NCBI RefSeq assembly: GCF_003055625.1 | Contig: NZ_CP028811.1 | Coordinates: forward strand, 186,001 to 250,000 | DNA from: Flavobacterium magnum | GTDB lineage: Bacteria > Bacteroidota > Bacteroidia > Flavobacteriales > Flavobacteriaceae | Length of the DNA stretch: 64,000 bases | Reading direction: 5' to 3' | Shown here: positions 27,985 through 36,495 of the stretch, piece after piece | How the letters are laid out: every line of letters starts with the position of its first letter | Numbering within the stretch: the stretch's first letter is position 1 | The notes under the pieces: model-generated | Databases searched by the model: none | The model's input: only the letters and a program-made list of their open reading frames with translations | What the model was told of the DNA's origin: nothing | Position numbers and translations under genes: made by a program

Positions 27985-29976
27985 ATGACTTTCAAAGAAC
28001 AAATAAAGCAGGGAATCCCTACCGTGCTGCCCGAACCGAAACCGTACGAAACCAACATCAACCACGCACCGAAAAGGAAGGAAATCCTTTCTGCCGATGA
28101 AAAAAAACTTGCCATCCGGAACGCGCTGCGTTATTTTGATCCGAAAGACCACGCGATTTTAGCCAAAGAATTTCTGGACGAACTCAATACTTACGGCCGT
28201 ATTTATATGTACCGGCTGCGTCCCGATTATAAGATGTATGCCCATCCGATTGACGAATATCCGGGCAAGTGTGAACAGGCAAAAGCCATTATGCTCATGA
28301 TCCAGAACAACCTGGACTATGCCGTGGCGCAACATCCGCACGAACTGATCACGTATGGCGGAAACGGTGCCGTGTTCCAGAACTGGGCCCAATACCTGCT
28401 GACAATGAAGTATTTGTCGGAAATGACGGAAGAACAGACACTGACCATATATTCCGGACATCCGATGGGATTATTCCCTTCACACCGCGATGCGCCGCGA
28501 GTCGTTGTGACCAATGGCATGATGATCCCGAATTACTCCAAACCGGATGATTGGGAAAAATTCAATGCGCTTGGTGTGACACAATACGGGCAGATGACCG
28601 CCGGAAGTTATATGTATATCGGGCCACAGGGAATCGTTCATGGCACAACAATCACCGTCTTAAATGCCGGAAGGAAAATTGCAAAAAATAAGGAAAGTCT
28701 CGCCGGAAAATTATTTGTCACGTCCGGTTTGGGCGGGATGAGTGGCGCGCAACCCAAGGCAGGAAATATAGCAGGCTGCATCACGGTGTGTGCCGAAGTG
28801 AATCCCAAAGCGGTGCAAACGCGACATTCACAAGGCTGGGTTGACGAAGTGATCACTGATCTGGACGCGCTCGTCGCCCGCGTCAATTCGGCTAAAGCGC
28901 AGAAAGAAATTGTGTCGGTCGCCTACCTGGGCAATATCGTCGACGTATTGGAAAAATTTGACACGGAAAACCTTTATATTGATCTGGGGAGCGACCAGAC
29001 ATCACTCCACAACCCGTGGGCCGGTGGCTACTATCCTGTCGAGCTGGATTTTGAAACGGCGCAAACCATGATGTCTGAAAATCCGGAACTCTTTAAGGAA
29101 AAGGTGCAGCAATCTCTGAGGAGGCACGCCGCGGCGGTGAACAGACATACCGCCAAGGGCACTTACTTCTTCGATTATGGCAATGCATTCCTGCTCGAAA
29201 GTTCGCGTGCCGGTGCCGATGTGTTTGCTGCGAACGGGATTGATTTCAAATATCCGAGTTACGTACAGGATATTTTGGGACCGATGTGTTTCGATTACGG
29301 ATTCGGGCCGTTCCGTTGGGTCTGTGCTTCAGGAAAACCCGAAGATTTGCAGAAAACAGATGATATCGCCTGTAAAGTGTTGGAAGACATGGCCAAGGAT
29401 GCGCCCGCCGAAATCCAGCAGCAGATGCAGGACAACATTCAGTGGATTAAAGGCGCACAACAGAATAAACTCGTTGTAGGCTCGCAGGCACGTATTTTAT
29501 ATGCTGATGCTGAAGGCCGAATAAAAATCGCACAGGCTTTCAATGAGGCGATAAAAAAAGGCGAAATCGGCTACGTGGTTTTAGGCCGGGACCATCACGA
29601 CGTGTCGGGGACGGATTCCCCTTACCGTGAAACCTCGAATATTTACGATGGTTCTCGTTTCACTGCCGATATGGCGATACAAAATGTGATTGGGGACAGT
29701 TTCCGCGGCGCGACCTGGGTGTCGATCCATAACGGCGGTGGCGTAGGCTGGGGCGAGGTAATCAACGGTGGATTTGGCATGGTTCTTGACGGTTCGAAAG
29801 ACGCAGCCCGACGCTTGGAATCCATGTTGTTCTGGGACGTCAATAACGGCATTTCAAGACGCAGCTGGGCACGCAATGACGAAGCGACTTTTGCGATAAA
29901 AAGGGCGATGGAAACGCAACCTTTATTGAAGGTCACCATCCCTAATAAGGTTGATGACGCTATCCTGGATTTCTAA
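27985..29976 (+). CDS. hutU: Urocanate hydratase
   Basis: The protein has 663 residues from the ATG at 27985. It contains the urocanase NAD-binding signature FVTSGLGGMSGAQPKAG and the typical C-terminal SIHNGGGVGWGEVINGGFGM. It converts urocanate to imidazolone propionate in histidine degradation. An upstream in-frame ATG at 27907 would add 26 residues inside the DUF5522 gene without family similarity, so the start beginning MTFKEQIKQG was chosen. No hutH, hutI or hutG lies in the window. Confidence 0.95.
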   Translation: MTFKEQIKQGIPTVLPEPKPYETNINHAPKRKEILSADEKKLAIRNALRYFDPKDHAILAKEFLDELNTYGRIYMYRLRPDYKMYAHPIDEYPGKCEQAKAIMLMIQNNLDYAVAQHPHELITYGGNGAVFQNWAQYLLTMKYLSEMTEEQTLTIYSGHPMGLFPSHRDAPRVVVTNGMMIPNYSKPDDWEKFNALGVTQYGQMTAGSYMYIGPQGIVHGTTITVLNAGRKIAKNKESLAGKLFVTSGLGGMSGAQPKAGNIAGCITVCAEVNPKAVQTRHSQGWVDEVITDLDALVARVNSAKAQKEIVSVAYLGNIVDVLEKFDTENLYIDLGSDQTSLHNPWAGGYYPVELDFETAQTMMSENPELFKEKVQQSLRRHAAAVNRHTAKGTYFFDYGNAFLLESSRAGADVFAANGIDFKYPSYVQDILGPMCFDYGFGPFRWVCASGKPEDLQKTDDIACKVLEDMAKDAPAEIQQQMQDNIQWIKGAQQNKLVVGSQARILYADAEGRIKIAQAFNEAIKKGEIGYVVLGRDHHDVSGTDSPYRETSNIYDGSRFTADMAIQNVIGDSFRGATWVSIHNGGGVGWGEVINGGFGMVLDGSKDAARRLESMLFWDVNNGISRRSWARNDEATFAIKRAMETQPLLKVTIPNKVDDAILDF

Positions 29977-29980
29977 CTCC

Positions 29981-30151
29981 ATGAAAAAGTACAACAGCTT
30001 ATGGCTCCTCCTATTCGGGACATTGCTCATTCCCGTCGCCATGCGTACAGAAAATATTTATGTACGGTACAGCCTGCTGTGCACATCGATTATCATCAGC
30101 ATCGTGGCGGTGGTAAAAAGTTTCATTGACAAAAGAAATGACAAACGATAA
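29981..30151 (+). CDS. Small two-helix membrane protein
   Basis: The protein has 56 residues: MKKYNSLWLLLFGTLLIPVAM, a short polar turn, a second hydrophobic segment (about 27-46) and a basic tail (KRNDKR). It starts 5 bp after the hutU stop. A longer reading from 29951 would overlap hutU. The gene is real by position and composition, but nothing indicates a function. Confidence 0.55.
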   Translation: MKKYNSLWLLLFGTLLIPVAMRTENIYVRYSLLCTSIIISIVAVVKSFIDKRNDKR

Positions 30152-30167
30152 TTTTAAATATGACGCT

Positions 30168-30698
30168 ATGAAAATGATTAGAATGATTTCATTATTATCT
30201 GTCCTGCTGCTGGTTTCTTGCTCGTCGGTACGGGTCGCCAGCGATTATGACAAAACTGTTGACTATTCCCAATTTAAGACTTTCGCGTTCCACAAACAGG
30301 GCGTTGACAAAGTAGAAATCTCCGACCTGGACAAAAAACGCATCCTGCATGCGATTGAAGATGAAATGACGAAGAAGGGCCTCACCAAAAGTGAGAATCC
30401 TGATTTGGTTGTCAATATCTTCACTAAGGCAAGGCAGGAAGTGAATGTAAACCAATTCTATTCGGGATGGGGCTATGGCTGGGGATGGGGATGGAATCCC
30501 TGGGGTTTCAATAACACCTATGTATCCACCAAAACTGAAGGCACCTTGTTTATCGATTTGATCGATGCCAAGAAGAAAGAACTCGTTTGGCAGGGCGAAG
30601 GCTCAGGCTACCTGACTAAAAATGCAGACGCCAAGGATGCGCGAATCAAGGAATTTGTCACGAAAATCCTCGGGCAGTATCCACCGGCAAAAAAATAA
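30168..30698 (+). CDS. DUF4136 lipoprotein
   Basis: The protein has 176 residues. Lipobox LLLVSC (Cys near 18) is followed by the DUF4136 hallmark VDYSQFKTFAF and a helical and beta body (LHAIEDEMTKKGLTKSENPDLVVNI; GTLFIDLIDAKKKELVWQGEGSG). An aromatic Gly/Trp-rich loop (GWGYGWGWGWNPWGF) lies near residue 105. An upstream ATG at 30126 would place the lipobox too far inside, so 30168 is preferred. A terminator follows. The family is widespread in Bacteroidota envelopes and of unknown function. Confidence 0.85.
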   Translation: MKMIRMISLLSVLLLVSCSSVRVASDYDKTVDYSQFKTFAFHKQGVDKVEISDLDKKRILHAIEDEMTKKGLTKSENPDLVVNIFTKARQEVNVNQFYSGWGYGWGWGWNPWGFNNTYVSTKTEGTLFIDLIDAKKKELVWQGEGSGYLTKNADAKDARIKEFVTKILGQYPPAKK

Positions 30699-30726
30699 GG
30701 CAGTTTGACAGTATTTGCTTAAAATG

Positions 30727-30759
30727 AAAACCCGCTGATGACCATTCGGCGGGTTTTTT
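30727..30759 (+). terminator. Terminator after the DUF4136 gene
   Basis: AAAACCCGCTGA pairs with TCGGCGGGTTTT (one wobble) around a 7-nt loop, followed by T residues, 28 bp past the stop. Confidence 0.85.
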
Positions 30760-30760
30760 A

Positions 30761-31186
30761 TTTTACGATTATTCGGAACTTTATACCAAAGACGAAAATA
30801 TAGAACTTCTTCTTTTGTCTTGAAACAAAAGAAGCAAAAATTCAAGCCTACCTCTTCTCGGCGACCTGCTATTTCTCAATTCCTAAAATCAAAAAACTCG
30901 CTGCGCTCAAACAGTTTTGATTTTTACGGAATCTTCGAAATCAGGTGCCCGCCTGCGAAGCGGAGGGCCGAGCTGTATGCGAAGTCTGGCTTACCGTAAA
31001 GTTTCCGATGTTGAGCCAATTTTTACAGTTACGTGTCACGATTATAGCTCGGATTGCAAACGGAAAGCTTTTTGAAAAAGACGCCGCATTTTGCGGTTTT
31101 CAAAAAGCGACCAACGGAAGCTCTTTTGAAAACCTGCAAAAAAGAGCGGATTTGAAAAAACTTGCAGTGAAAAGCCGGACCAGCTT
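30761..31186. repeat. Non-coding region made of successive inverted repeats
   Basis: About 430 bp without a credible gene. I see a 10-bp perfect inverted repeat CTTCTTTTGT/ACAAAAGAAG (30809-30834), AAAATCAAAA/TTTTGATTTT (30885-30924) around a CTCGCTGCGCTC word, GCTTTTTGAAAA/TTTTCAAAAAGC (31067-31108) enclosing an inner CCGC/GCGG hairpin, and GCTCTTTT/AAAAGAGC near 31120-31150. Elements of this look recur between genes in Flavobacteria as I remember them; I cannot count copies here. Confidence 0.55.
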
Positions 31187-33250
31187 CTAATAATGAAGCA
31201 ACTCCTCCATCTTCACTTTCACCTTCTCCATCGACGGAATCATCGTCTGCTCCAAAGTCATGTTCAGCGGGATTGCGGGCAGGTTCTCAGACCCAATCAC
31301 CATCACCGGCGCATCAAGGTATTTGAAGCATCTCTCCTGAATCATCCCTGCCAGACTTCGCGCAAATGAATTATTTACAGGCTCTTCGGTAACAACAAGG
31401 CATTTCTTCGTTTTCTTAACCGATTTTAAAATCGTTTCCTCGTCTAAAGGATATAACGTCCGTAAATCAATGATTTCCACTTTTTCCTTCATATCCTTTG
31501 AAGCGTTCAACGCCCAGTGTACTCCCATACCATAAGTGATCACAGTGATCGTTTCTTCCGTGTCCTGCCCCCAGATTTCCTGTACAGTATTGGCTTTGCC
31601 AAAAGGTAAGATGTAATCCTCTGACGGCTCGTTGACGCGCGCCTCATCGGTACCTTTTACTTTTGACCAATACAAGCCTTTATGTTCTAAAATAACTACC
31701 GGATTCGGGTCATAATAGGCGGCTTTCATCAATCCTTTTAAATCGGCACCATTGCTCGGATAAGCGATTTTTATCCCACGGATGTTCGTCAGCACACTCT
31801 CTACCGAAGACGAATGATAAGGACCGCCGCTGCCATACGCGCCAATCGGGACACGCAAAATCATTGAAACCGGCCATTTTCCGTTGGTTAAGTACGACGA
31901 ACGGCTGACTTCCGTAAACAACTGGTTCAGTCCCGGCCAGATGTAGTCAGCGAATTGCACCTCAACAATCGGTTTTAAACCAACTGCCGACATGCCCACG
32001 GTAGAGCCAACAATAAAGGCCTCCTGGATGGGTGTATTAAACACACGCTCGTCGCCGAATTTCTGTGCCAGTGTAGCCGCTTCACGGAATACACCGCCAA
32101 GCCTCCCCCCTACATCCTGTCCGTATAACAGGCATTCCTTGTGCTTTTTCATCAACTCTTCCACGGCGAACAACGCGCAGTCGACCATGACCACTTTATC
32201 TTCACGGATGGGATTCCGTTCGCCTTTTTCCTCGGTTACCGGCGTGGGCGCAAAATCATGCGTAAACAGATCTTCCGGCTTCGGATCCTCGGCCTGCAAT
32301 GCCTTGTCGTAGTCGGCCTGTACTTTTGAAACGGCTGTACGGTTTATCTTTTCAATCTCCTCTGACGAAAATCCTGCATCGGCCAATTGCTGTTTCAACA
32401 CCGGAAACGGGTCGCGCGATTTCGCTTCGTCCAAATCATCACGGTACCATTCCATACGAACCCCGGAAGTATGGTGGTTCAACAACGGCACTTTGGCATG
32501 CACCAAAAACGGACGGCGCTCAGCACGCATCGTTTTCAATACTTTCTGCATCGTCAGGTAACTTTCGGTAAAATCAGCACCATCGATGGAAACGGCTTCA
32601 AGGCCGTGAAAGCCCTTGGCATACTCGAACGCATTTTGCGCGCGTGTTTCGTTTGCGTTTGCTGAAATGTCCCAGCCGTTATCCTGAACTAAATATAAAA
32701 TCGGCAATTGCTTTAACGCGGCCATCTGGAACGCTTCGGCTATCTCACCTTCCGTTACGGAGGCGTCGCCAAGCGAACAAATTACAATCGGCTTTTGCTC
32801 ATTTTTATCTTCGATTCCTATATTTTCCTTATACCAAAAACCCATCGCCGCGCCTGTAGCAGGAATCGCCTGCATACCCGTCGCCGAAGATTGGTGCGGA
32901 ATTTTTGGCTTATCGGCGTCACGTAAACTTGGGTGGCAGTAATACGTACGCCCACCTGAAAACGGGTCGTCTTTCTTCGCCATCAACTGCAGCATCAAAT
33001 CATACGGTTGCATGCCAATGCCCAGCATCATCGCATCATCGCGGTAATACGGGAACGCATAATCCTGCGGCAGCAACTGCATCGCGAGCGCAATCTGTAT
33101 GGCCTCATGCCCGCGCGAAGTCGCATGTACGTATTTGGAAACCGTCTTGAAATTCTCCTCATACAGTTCCGTCATCGCCTTGGCAGTGGCCATCGTCGCA
33201 AATGCCTTTTCTAAAACAGTTTTATTCAATGTGCTTTCTGCAATCTCCAT
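31187..33250 (-). CDS. Branched-chain-type 2-oxoacid dehydrogenase E1, fused alpha and beta subunits
   Basis: The protein has 687 residues. The N-terminal half is E1-alpha, with the thiamine-diphosphate motif GDASVTEGEIAEAF to QDNGWDIS (about 170-205). The C-terminal half is E1-beta (from VVMVDCALFAVEELMKKHKE, about 345) with FNTPIQEAFIVGSTVGMSAVGLKPIVE. It decarboxylates branched-chain 2-oxoacids and passes the acyl group to the E2 lipoyl domain encoded two genes upstream. Separate subunits are usual elsewhere; the fusion is common in Bacteroidota. No E3 gene is in the window. Substrate preference is inferred from the neighbouring ilvE. Confidence 0.9.
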   Translation of the reverse strand: MEIAESTLNKTVLEKAFATMATAKAMTELYEENFKTVSKYVHATSRGHEAIQIALAMQLLPQDYAFPYYRDDAMMLGIGMQPYDLMLQLMAKKDDPFSGGRTYYCHPSLRDADKPKIPHQSSATGMQAIPATGAAMGFWYKENIGIEDKNEQKPIVICSLGDASVTEGEIAEAFQMAALKQLPILYLVQDNGWDISANANETRAQNAFEYAKGFHGLEAVSIDGADFTESYLTMQKVLKTMRAERRPFLVHAKVPLLNHHTSGVRMEWYRDDLDEAKSRDPFPVLKQQLADAGFSSEEIEKINRTAVSKVQADYDKALQAEDPKPEDLFTHDFAPTPVTEEKGERNPIREDKVVMVDCALFAVEELMKKHKECLLYGQDVGGRLGGVFREAATLAQKFGDERVFNTPIQEAFIVGSTVGMSAVGLKPIVEVQFADYIWPGLNQLFTEVSRSSYLTNGKWPVSMILRVPIGAYGSGGPYHSSSVESVLTNIRGIKIAYPSNGADLKGLMKAAYYDPNPVVILEHKGLYWSKVKGTDEARVNEPSEDYILPFGKANTVQEIWGQDTEETITVITYGMGVHWALNASKDMKEKVEIIDLRTLYPLDEETILKSVKKTKKCLVVTEEPVNNSFARSLAGMIQERCFKYLDAPVMVIGSENLPAIPLNMTLEQTMIPSMEKVKVKMEELLHY

Positions 33251-33264
33251 TTTAATATTTTTTT

Positions 33265-33385
33265 GGGCAGCATTTCCCGCTATCCGTTACAATCTTTTTG
33301 CAATTCCGCTGCGCTCCATTGAAGATTTCTCTTCGCTGCGCTACGGGTAATCCAAAAAGGATTTCCACTCCTATCGGGGCTGCGG
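33265..33385 (-). repeat. Structured intergenic repeat, copy C
   Basis: On the minus strand it begins AGCCCCGATAGGAGTGG, AATCCTTTTT, then a loop of about 55 nt containing two AGCGCAGCG words, then AAAAAGATTGTAACGG and ATAGCGGG. It aligns with copies A and B, and its arm changes are compensatory. It lies between ilvE and the E1 gene. Confidence 0.7.
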
Positions 33386-33386
33386 T

Positions 33387-34463
33387 TTACGCGTTCACCG
33401 ACGCATCGAGCTCCACAGGAACAATCCATCCGAACTTATCCTCGATTTCCTGGTGCTTTATTTTCTCCAAAGTCTGCTTCACGTCTTCCGACACCGGATT
33501 CTCCGCCGGGAATTTGATTTTCATATCCTTATACCCTATTTCTTCTACCATCGCGATTCCAACTGCCGTTCCCGCGCCGAAAGCTTCTTCCAAAGTTCCG
33601 TTTTCAAAAGCGCCAACAATTTCCTGCATCGTAATCGGTCTTTCTTCCACTTCAAATCCTTTGTCGCGCAGTAAATCGATTACGCTCATCCTCGTAATTC
33701 CGGCAAGGATCGAACCACCGAGATTTGGTGTAATCCATTTCCCTGCAATCTTAAGAAAGAAATTCATCGTCCCGACTTCCTGCACATATTCGAAATCGCG
33801 TGCATCGAGCCACAATACCTGATCATAGCCTTTGGTCCGGGCGATTTCTGTCGGCCGAATCGCCGCGGCGTAATTTCCTGCAGCTTTGGCTTCGCCGGTT
33901 CCACCGTTAGCGGCACGGATGAATTTGGTTTCAGCCCACAATTTAATCGGTTTGCTGAAAAACGGCCCGGCCGGTGAGGCGAAAATGATAAATTTGTATT
34001 TTGTCGCGGCACGCATGCCTATGAACGCCTCGTCGGCATACATAAACGGACGTAAATACAATGCGCTTCCCTCGCTCGTCGGGATCCAGTTGTGCTCTAT
34101 CGCCATAAATCTTTTCAATCCTTCCATGAATAAATCTTCAGGAAACAAAGGCATCCCCATACGGTCCGCACTGAAATTCAGTCGCTTCGCGTTTTCATCG
34201 GGACGGAACAACAACGGCGAACCGTCTTTTCCTAAAGTCGCTTTCATCCCTTCAAAAATCGCCTGCCCGTAATGCAAAGCCATAGCGGCAGGATGCGTTG
34301 GGATTTCGTGCAGTGGTTCGATACGCGGATTTTTCCATTGGCCATCTTCATAATCGCAGATGAACATGTGATCCGTAAAGGCATGACCCATCACGGAATT
34401 GTTGATATCCACTTCGTTAATCCTTGAAGTTGTTGCTCTTGTTTCTTTGATAGTGTAAGACAT
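33387..34463 (-). CDS. ilvE: Branched-chain amino acid aminotransferase
   Basis: The protein has 358 residues of the class IV PLP aminotransferase fold. The PLP-Lys is in GEAKAAGNYAAA, followed by QVLWLDA and EVGTMNFFL, typical of large bacterial or mitochondrial-type BCATs. It interconverts Leu, Ile and Val with their 2-oxoacids, which the flanking E1 and E2 would then oxidise. The ATG at 34463 was preferred over 34505 because the longer reading would overlap the E2 gene and adds unrelated residues. Confidence 0.93.
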   Translation of the reverse strand: MSYTIKETRATTSRINEVDINNSVMGHAFTDHMFICDYEDGQWKNPRIEPLHEIPTHPAAMALHYGQAIFEGMKATLGKDGSPLLFRPDENAKRLNFSADRMGMPLFPEDLFMEGLKRFMAIEHNWIPTSEGSALYLRPFMYADEAFIGMRAATKYKFIIFASPAGPFFSKPIKLWAETKFIRAANGGTGEAKAAGNYAAAIRPTEIARTKGYDQVLWLDARDFEYVQEVGTMNFFLKIAGKWITPNLGGSILAGITRMSVIDLLRDKGFEVEERPITMQEIVGAFENGTLEEAFGAGTAVGIAMVEEIGYKDMKIKFPAENPVSEDVKQTLEKIKHQEIEDKFGWIVPVELDASVNA

Positions 34464-34482
34464 AGTGTTTATATTTAGGGAA

Positions 34483-35775
34483 TCAGATTGCCGTATTGAG
34501 ATCAAATTGTTCGAGGTAATCGCCTACCTTACGCAGGAACGACCCACCTAAAAATCCATCCACGACGCGGTGGTCGAACGACAGTGACAGGTACATCATG
34601 CTGCGTATTGCAATCTCATCCCCTTTTTCGGTCGTCATCACTTCAGGACGTTTCTTGATGATTCCCAACGCCAGGATCGCCACTTCCGGTTGGTTGATAA
34701 TCGGTGTGCCCATCAGGCTTCCGAATGTCCCCACATTGGAGATTGTAAAAGTACTTCCCTGAACCTCATCAGGTTTTAATTTATTATTGCGTGAACTGTC
34801 CGCCAGGTGATTTACAGTTGCTGCCAATTGCACAAGATTCATTTCATTCGCATTTTTTACTACCGGGACAATCAGGTTTCCGCTTGGCAAAGCGGTCGCC
34901 ATCCCAATGTTGATGTCGCTGTGAACAATGATATTCTTGCCATCCACCGATACATTGATCATCGGGAAATCTGCAATCGCTTTGGCAACCGCATCGACAA
35001 AAATGGGTGTGAATGTCAGTTTCTGGTTGTGCCTCTCTGCAAAAATATCTTTGTTTTTATTGCGCCATTCGACCAGATTCGTCACATCCACTTCAATATA
35101 GGAAGTCACATGCGGCGAGGTCTGTTTCGAATACACCATATGATCTGCAATCATCTTACGCATACGGTCCATTTCGACGATGCGGTCCTTGCCCTCCGTG
35201 AATTGGATTACCGGTTTTGGATAAGTATTGGTGGCATTTGGGATTTGCATATTTGCATTTTCCTTCCTGATCGGGTATTTCCTGCTTTTCAGATAGTTGA
35301 AAACATCACTTTTCTGAATCCTTCTGTCAGCACCCGACCCGGGAATGCTCTGTACTTCCTCGAGTGACAGGTTTTCCTTCTGTGCAATACTGATGATCAA
35401 TGGGGAAAGGAACGCGTCGGGATTGCTCCTGGCCTGTAATTTCACTTCCTCCTTTTTGGTATCATTCGGCAGTGGTTTTGCTGCCTGTTTTACTTCCTCG
35501 GTTTTACCAATGGTTATTTTTTTGCCCGCTACACTGCCATCTGCCTCGATTAGTGCTAAAACCTCGCCCACTTTCACCACCTCATCTTTACCGAAACGAA
35601 TCTCAGTGATAACGCCTGACACCGGTGACGGCACATCGCTGTCGACCTTGTCCGTAGCCACTTCCAAAATCGTTTCTTCTGCATCCACGCTATCCCCGAC
35701 ATTTTTCAGCCAGTTGATAATGGTCGCTTCGGAAATGCTTTCGCCCATTTTGGGCATTTTAAATTCTGTTATCAT
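34483..35775 (-). CDS. Dihydrolipoamide acyltransferase E2 of a branched-chain-type 2-oxoacid dehydrogenase
   Basis: The protein has 430 residues. It has one N-terminal lipoyl domain (Lys in EVATDKVDSDVPSP, about residue 43), a peripheral-subunit-binding domain (about 120-165, FLSPLIISIAQKENLSLEEV) and the catalytic acyltransferase domain with SLSFDHRVVDGFLGG. It accepts the acyl group from the E1 encoded two genes downstream. The lipoyl group would need LipB-type attachment. It is separated from paaY by a 58-bp gap that holds a short tandem repeat. Confidence 0.92.
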   Translation of the reverse strand: MITEFKMPKMGESISEATIINWLKNVGDSVDAEETILEVATDKVDSDVPSPVSGVITEIRFGKDEVVKVGEVLALIEADGSVAGKKITIGKTEEVKQAAKPLPNDTKKEEVKLQARSNPDAFLSPLIISIAQKENLSLEEVQSIPGSGADRRIQKSDVFNYLKSRKYPIRKENANMQIPNATNTYPKPVIQFTEGKDRIVEMDRMRKMIADHMVYSKQTSPHVTSYIEVDVTNLVEWRNKNKDIFAERHNQKLTFTPIFVDAVAKAIADFPMINVSVDGKNIIVHSDINIGMATALPSGNLIVPVVKNANEMNLVQLAATVNHLADSSRNNKLKPDEVQGSTFTISNVGTFGSLMGTPIINQPEVAILALGIIKKRPEVMTTEKGDEIAIRSMMYLSLSFDHRVVDGFLGGSFLRKVGDYLEQFDLNTAI

Positions 35776-35782
35776 TTTAGTT

Positions 35783-35814
35783 CCTAAGTGCCTGATTGCC
35801 TGAGTGCCTTAGCA
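35783..35814. repeat. Short 8-bp tandem repeat
   Basis: CCTAAGTG, CCTGATTG, CCTGAGTG and CCTTAGCA stand head to tail (consensus CCTRAKTG) between the E2 gene and paaY. Confidence 0.7.
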
Positions 35815-35833
35815 ACCATGCGTACCGACTATT

Positions 35834-36430
35834 TTATTTTTTCCTAAATTCTTCTAACGTCATGTAATTCGTTTCCTGAACGGGTCGATCTTTCGGGATT
35901 TCCCGTAAAGGTTCGACGGCTTTCAGCGTTTCGTATAAATCTTTTGGCAACTTTTGATACAACTCCGTGCCTTTCGTTTTCCAGGCAATCATTTCGTCGC
36001 TGATGTCTTTTACAATCATTGCCGGATTCCCTACAACCATTTTACGGTTTGGGATTTTCATTTCGGCCTTGATGAAAGTCAAAGCACCAACGATACACTC
36101 ATCACCCAATTCGGCATCATCCATGATTACCGCATTCATCCCGACGAGGCAATTCGCGCCGATATTGGCGCCATGGATAATCGCTCCGTGCCCGATATGC
36201 GCTCCTTTCTTCAAAGTAATGCTCTTTCCCGGAAACATGTGTACCGTACAATTTTCCTGCACATTACAGCCGTCTTCAATGACAATGCCACCCCAATCGC
36301 CTCGGATTGCCGCACCAGGCCCGACATATACATCCTTACCGATAATCACGTTGCCGGTGACCGCAGCCTGCGGATGGATGAAGCTGCTTTCGTGGATGAC
36401 GGGGATAAAGCCTTTGAATTCGTATATCAT
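35834..36430 (-). CDS. paaY: PaaY-type hexapeptide-repeat protein (gamma-carbonic-anhydrase fold)
   Basis: The protein has 198 residues. A left-handed beta-helix is shown by hexapeptide turns (VTGNVIIGKDVYVGPGAAIRG, GAHIGHGAIIHGANIGANCLVG) and the metal-ligand histidines H79, H101 and H106-like positions in VHMFPG, GHGAIIHG. PaaY is reported as a thioesterase that relieves CoA depletion in phenylacetate degradation; the fold is also shared with gamma-carbonic anhydrases. Its place inside the paa cluster favours PaaY. Confidence 0.85.
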   Translation of the reverse strand: MIYEFKGFIPVIHESSFIHPQAAVTGNVIIGKDVYVGPGAAIRGDWGGIVIEDGCNVQENCTVHMFPGKSITLKKGAHIGHGAIIHGANIGANCLVGMNAVIMDDAELGDECIVGALTFIKAEMKIPNRKMVVGNPAMIVKDISDEMIAWKTKGTELYQKLPKDLYETLKAVEPLREIPKDRPVQETNYMTLEEFRKK

Positions 36431-36440
36431 TTTAGTTGAC

Positions 36441-36495
36441 AGTTGACAGTTTACAATTCCGGAACAGATAAGCTGTTAACCGTAAACTGTGAACT
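36441..36495. repeat. GTTTAC-type intergenic hairpin 1
   Basis: AGTTGACAGTTTAC (36441-36454) and GTAAACTGTGAACT (36482-36495) are inverted copies with one mismatch. The right arm overlaps the stop codon of the hydratase gene. Related arms occur at 44914-44949 and 45249-45287. Confidence 0.65.

Noticed and set aside
30761-31186. Possible tRNA or cloverleaf RNA
   Set aside because: The stems are too long and unevenly spaced; no anticodon arm, T-loop or CCA-like end can be drawn.
30945-31190. 81-codon plus-strand frame in the inverted-repeat region
   Set aside because: Low-complexity translation through hairpin DNA, no promoter, no ribosome-binding site and no protein-like pattern.
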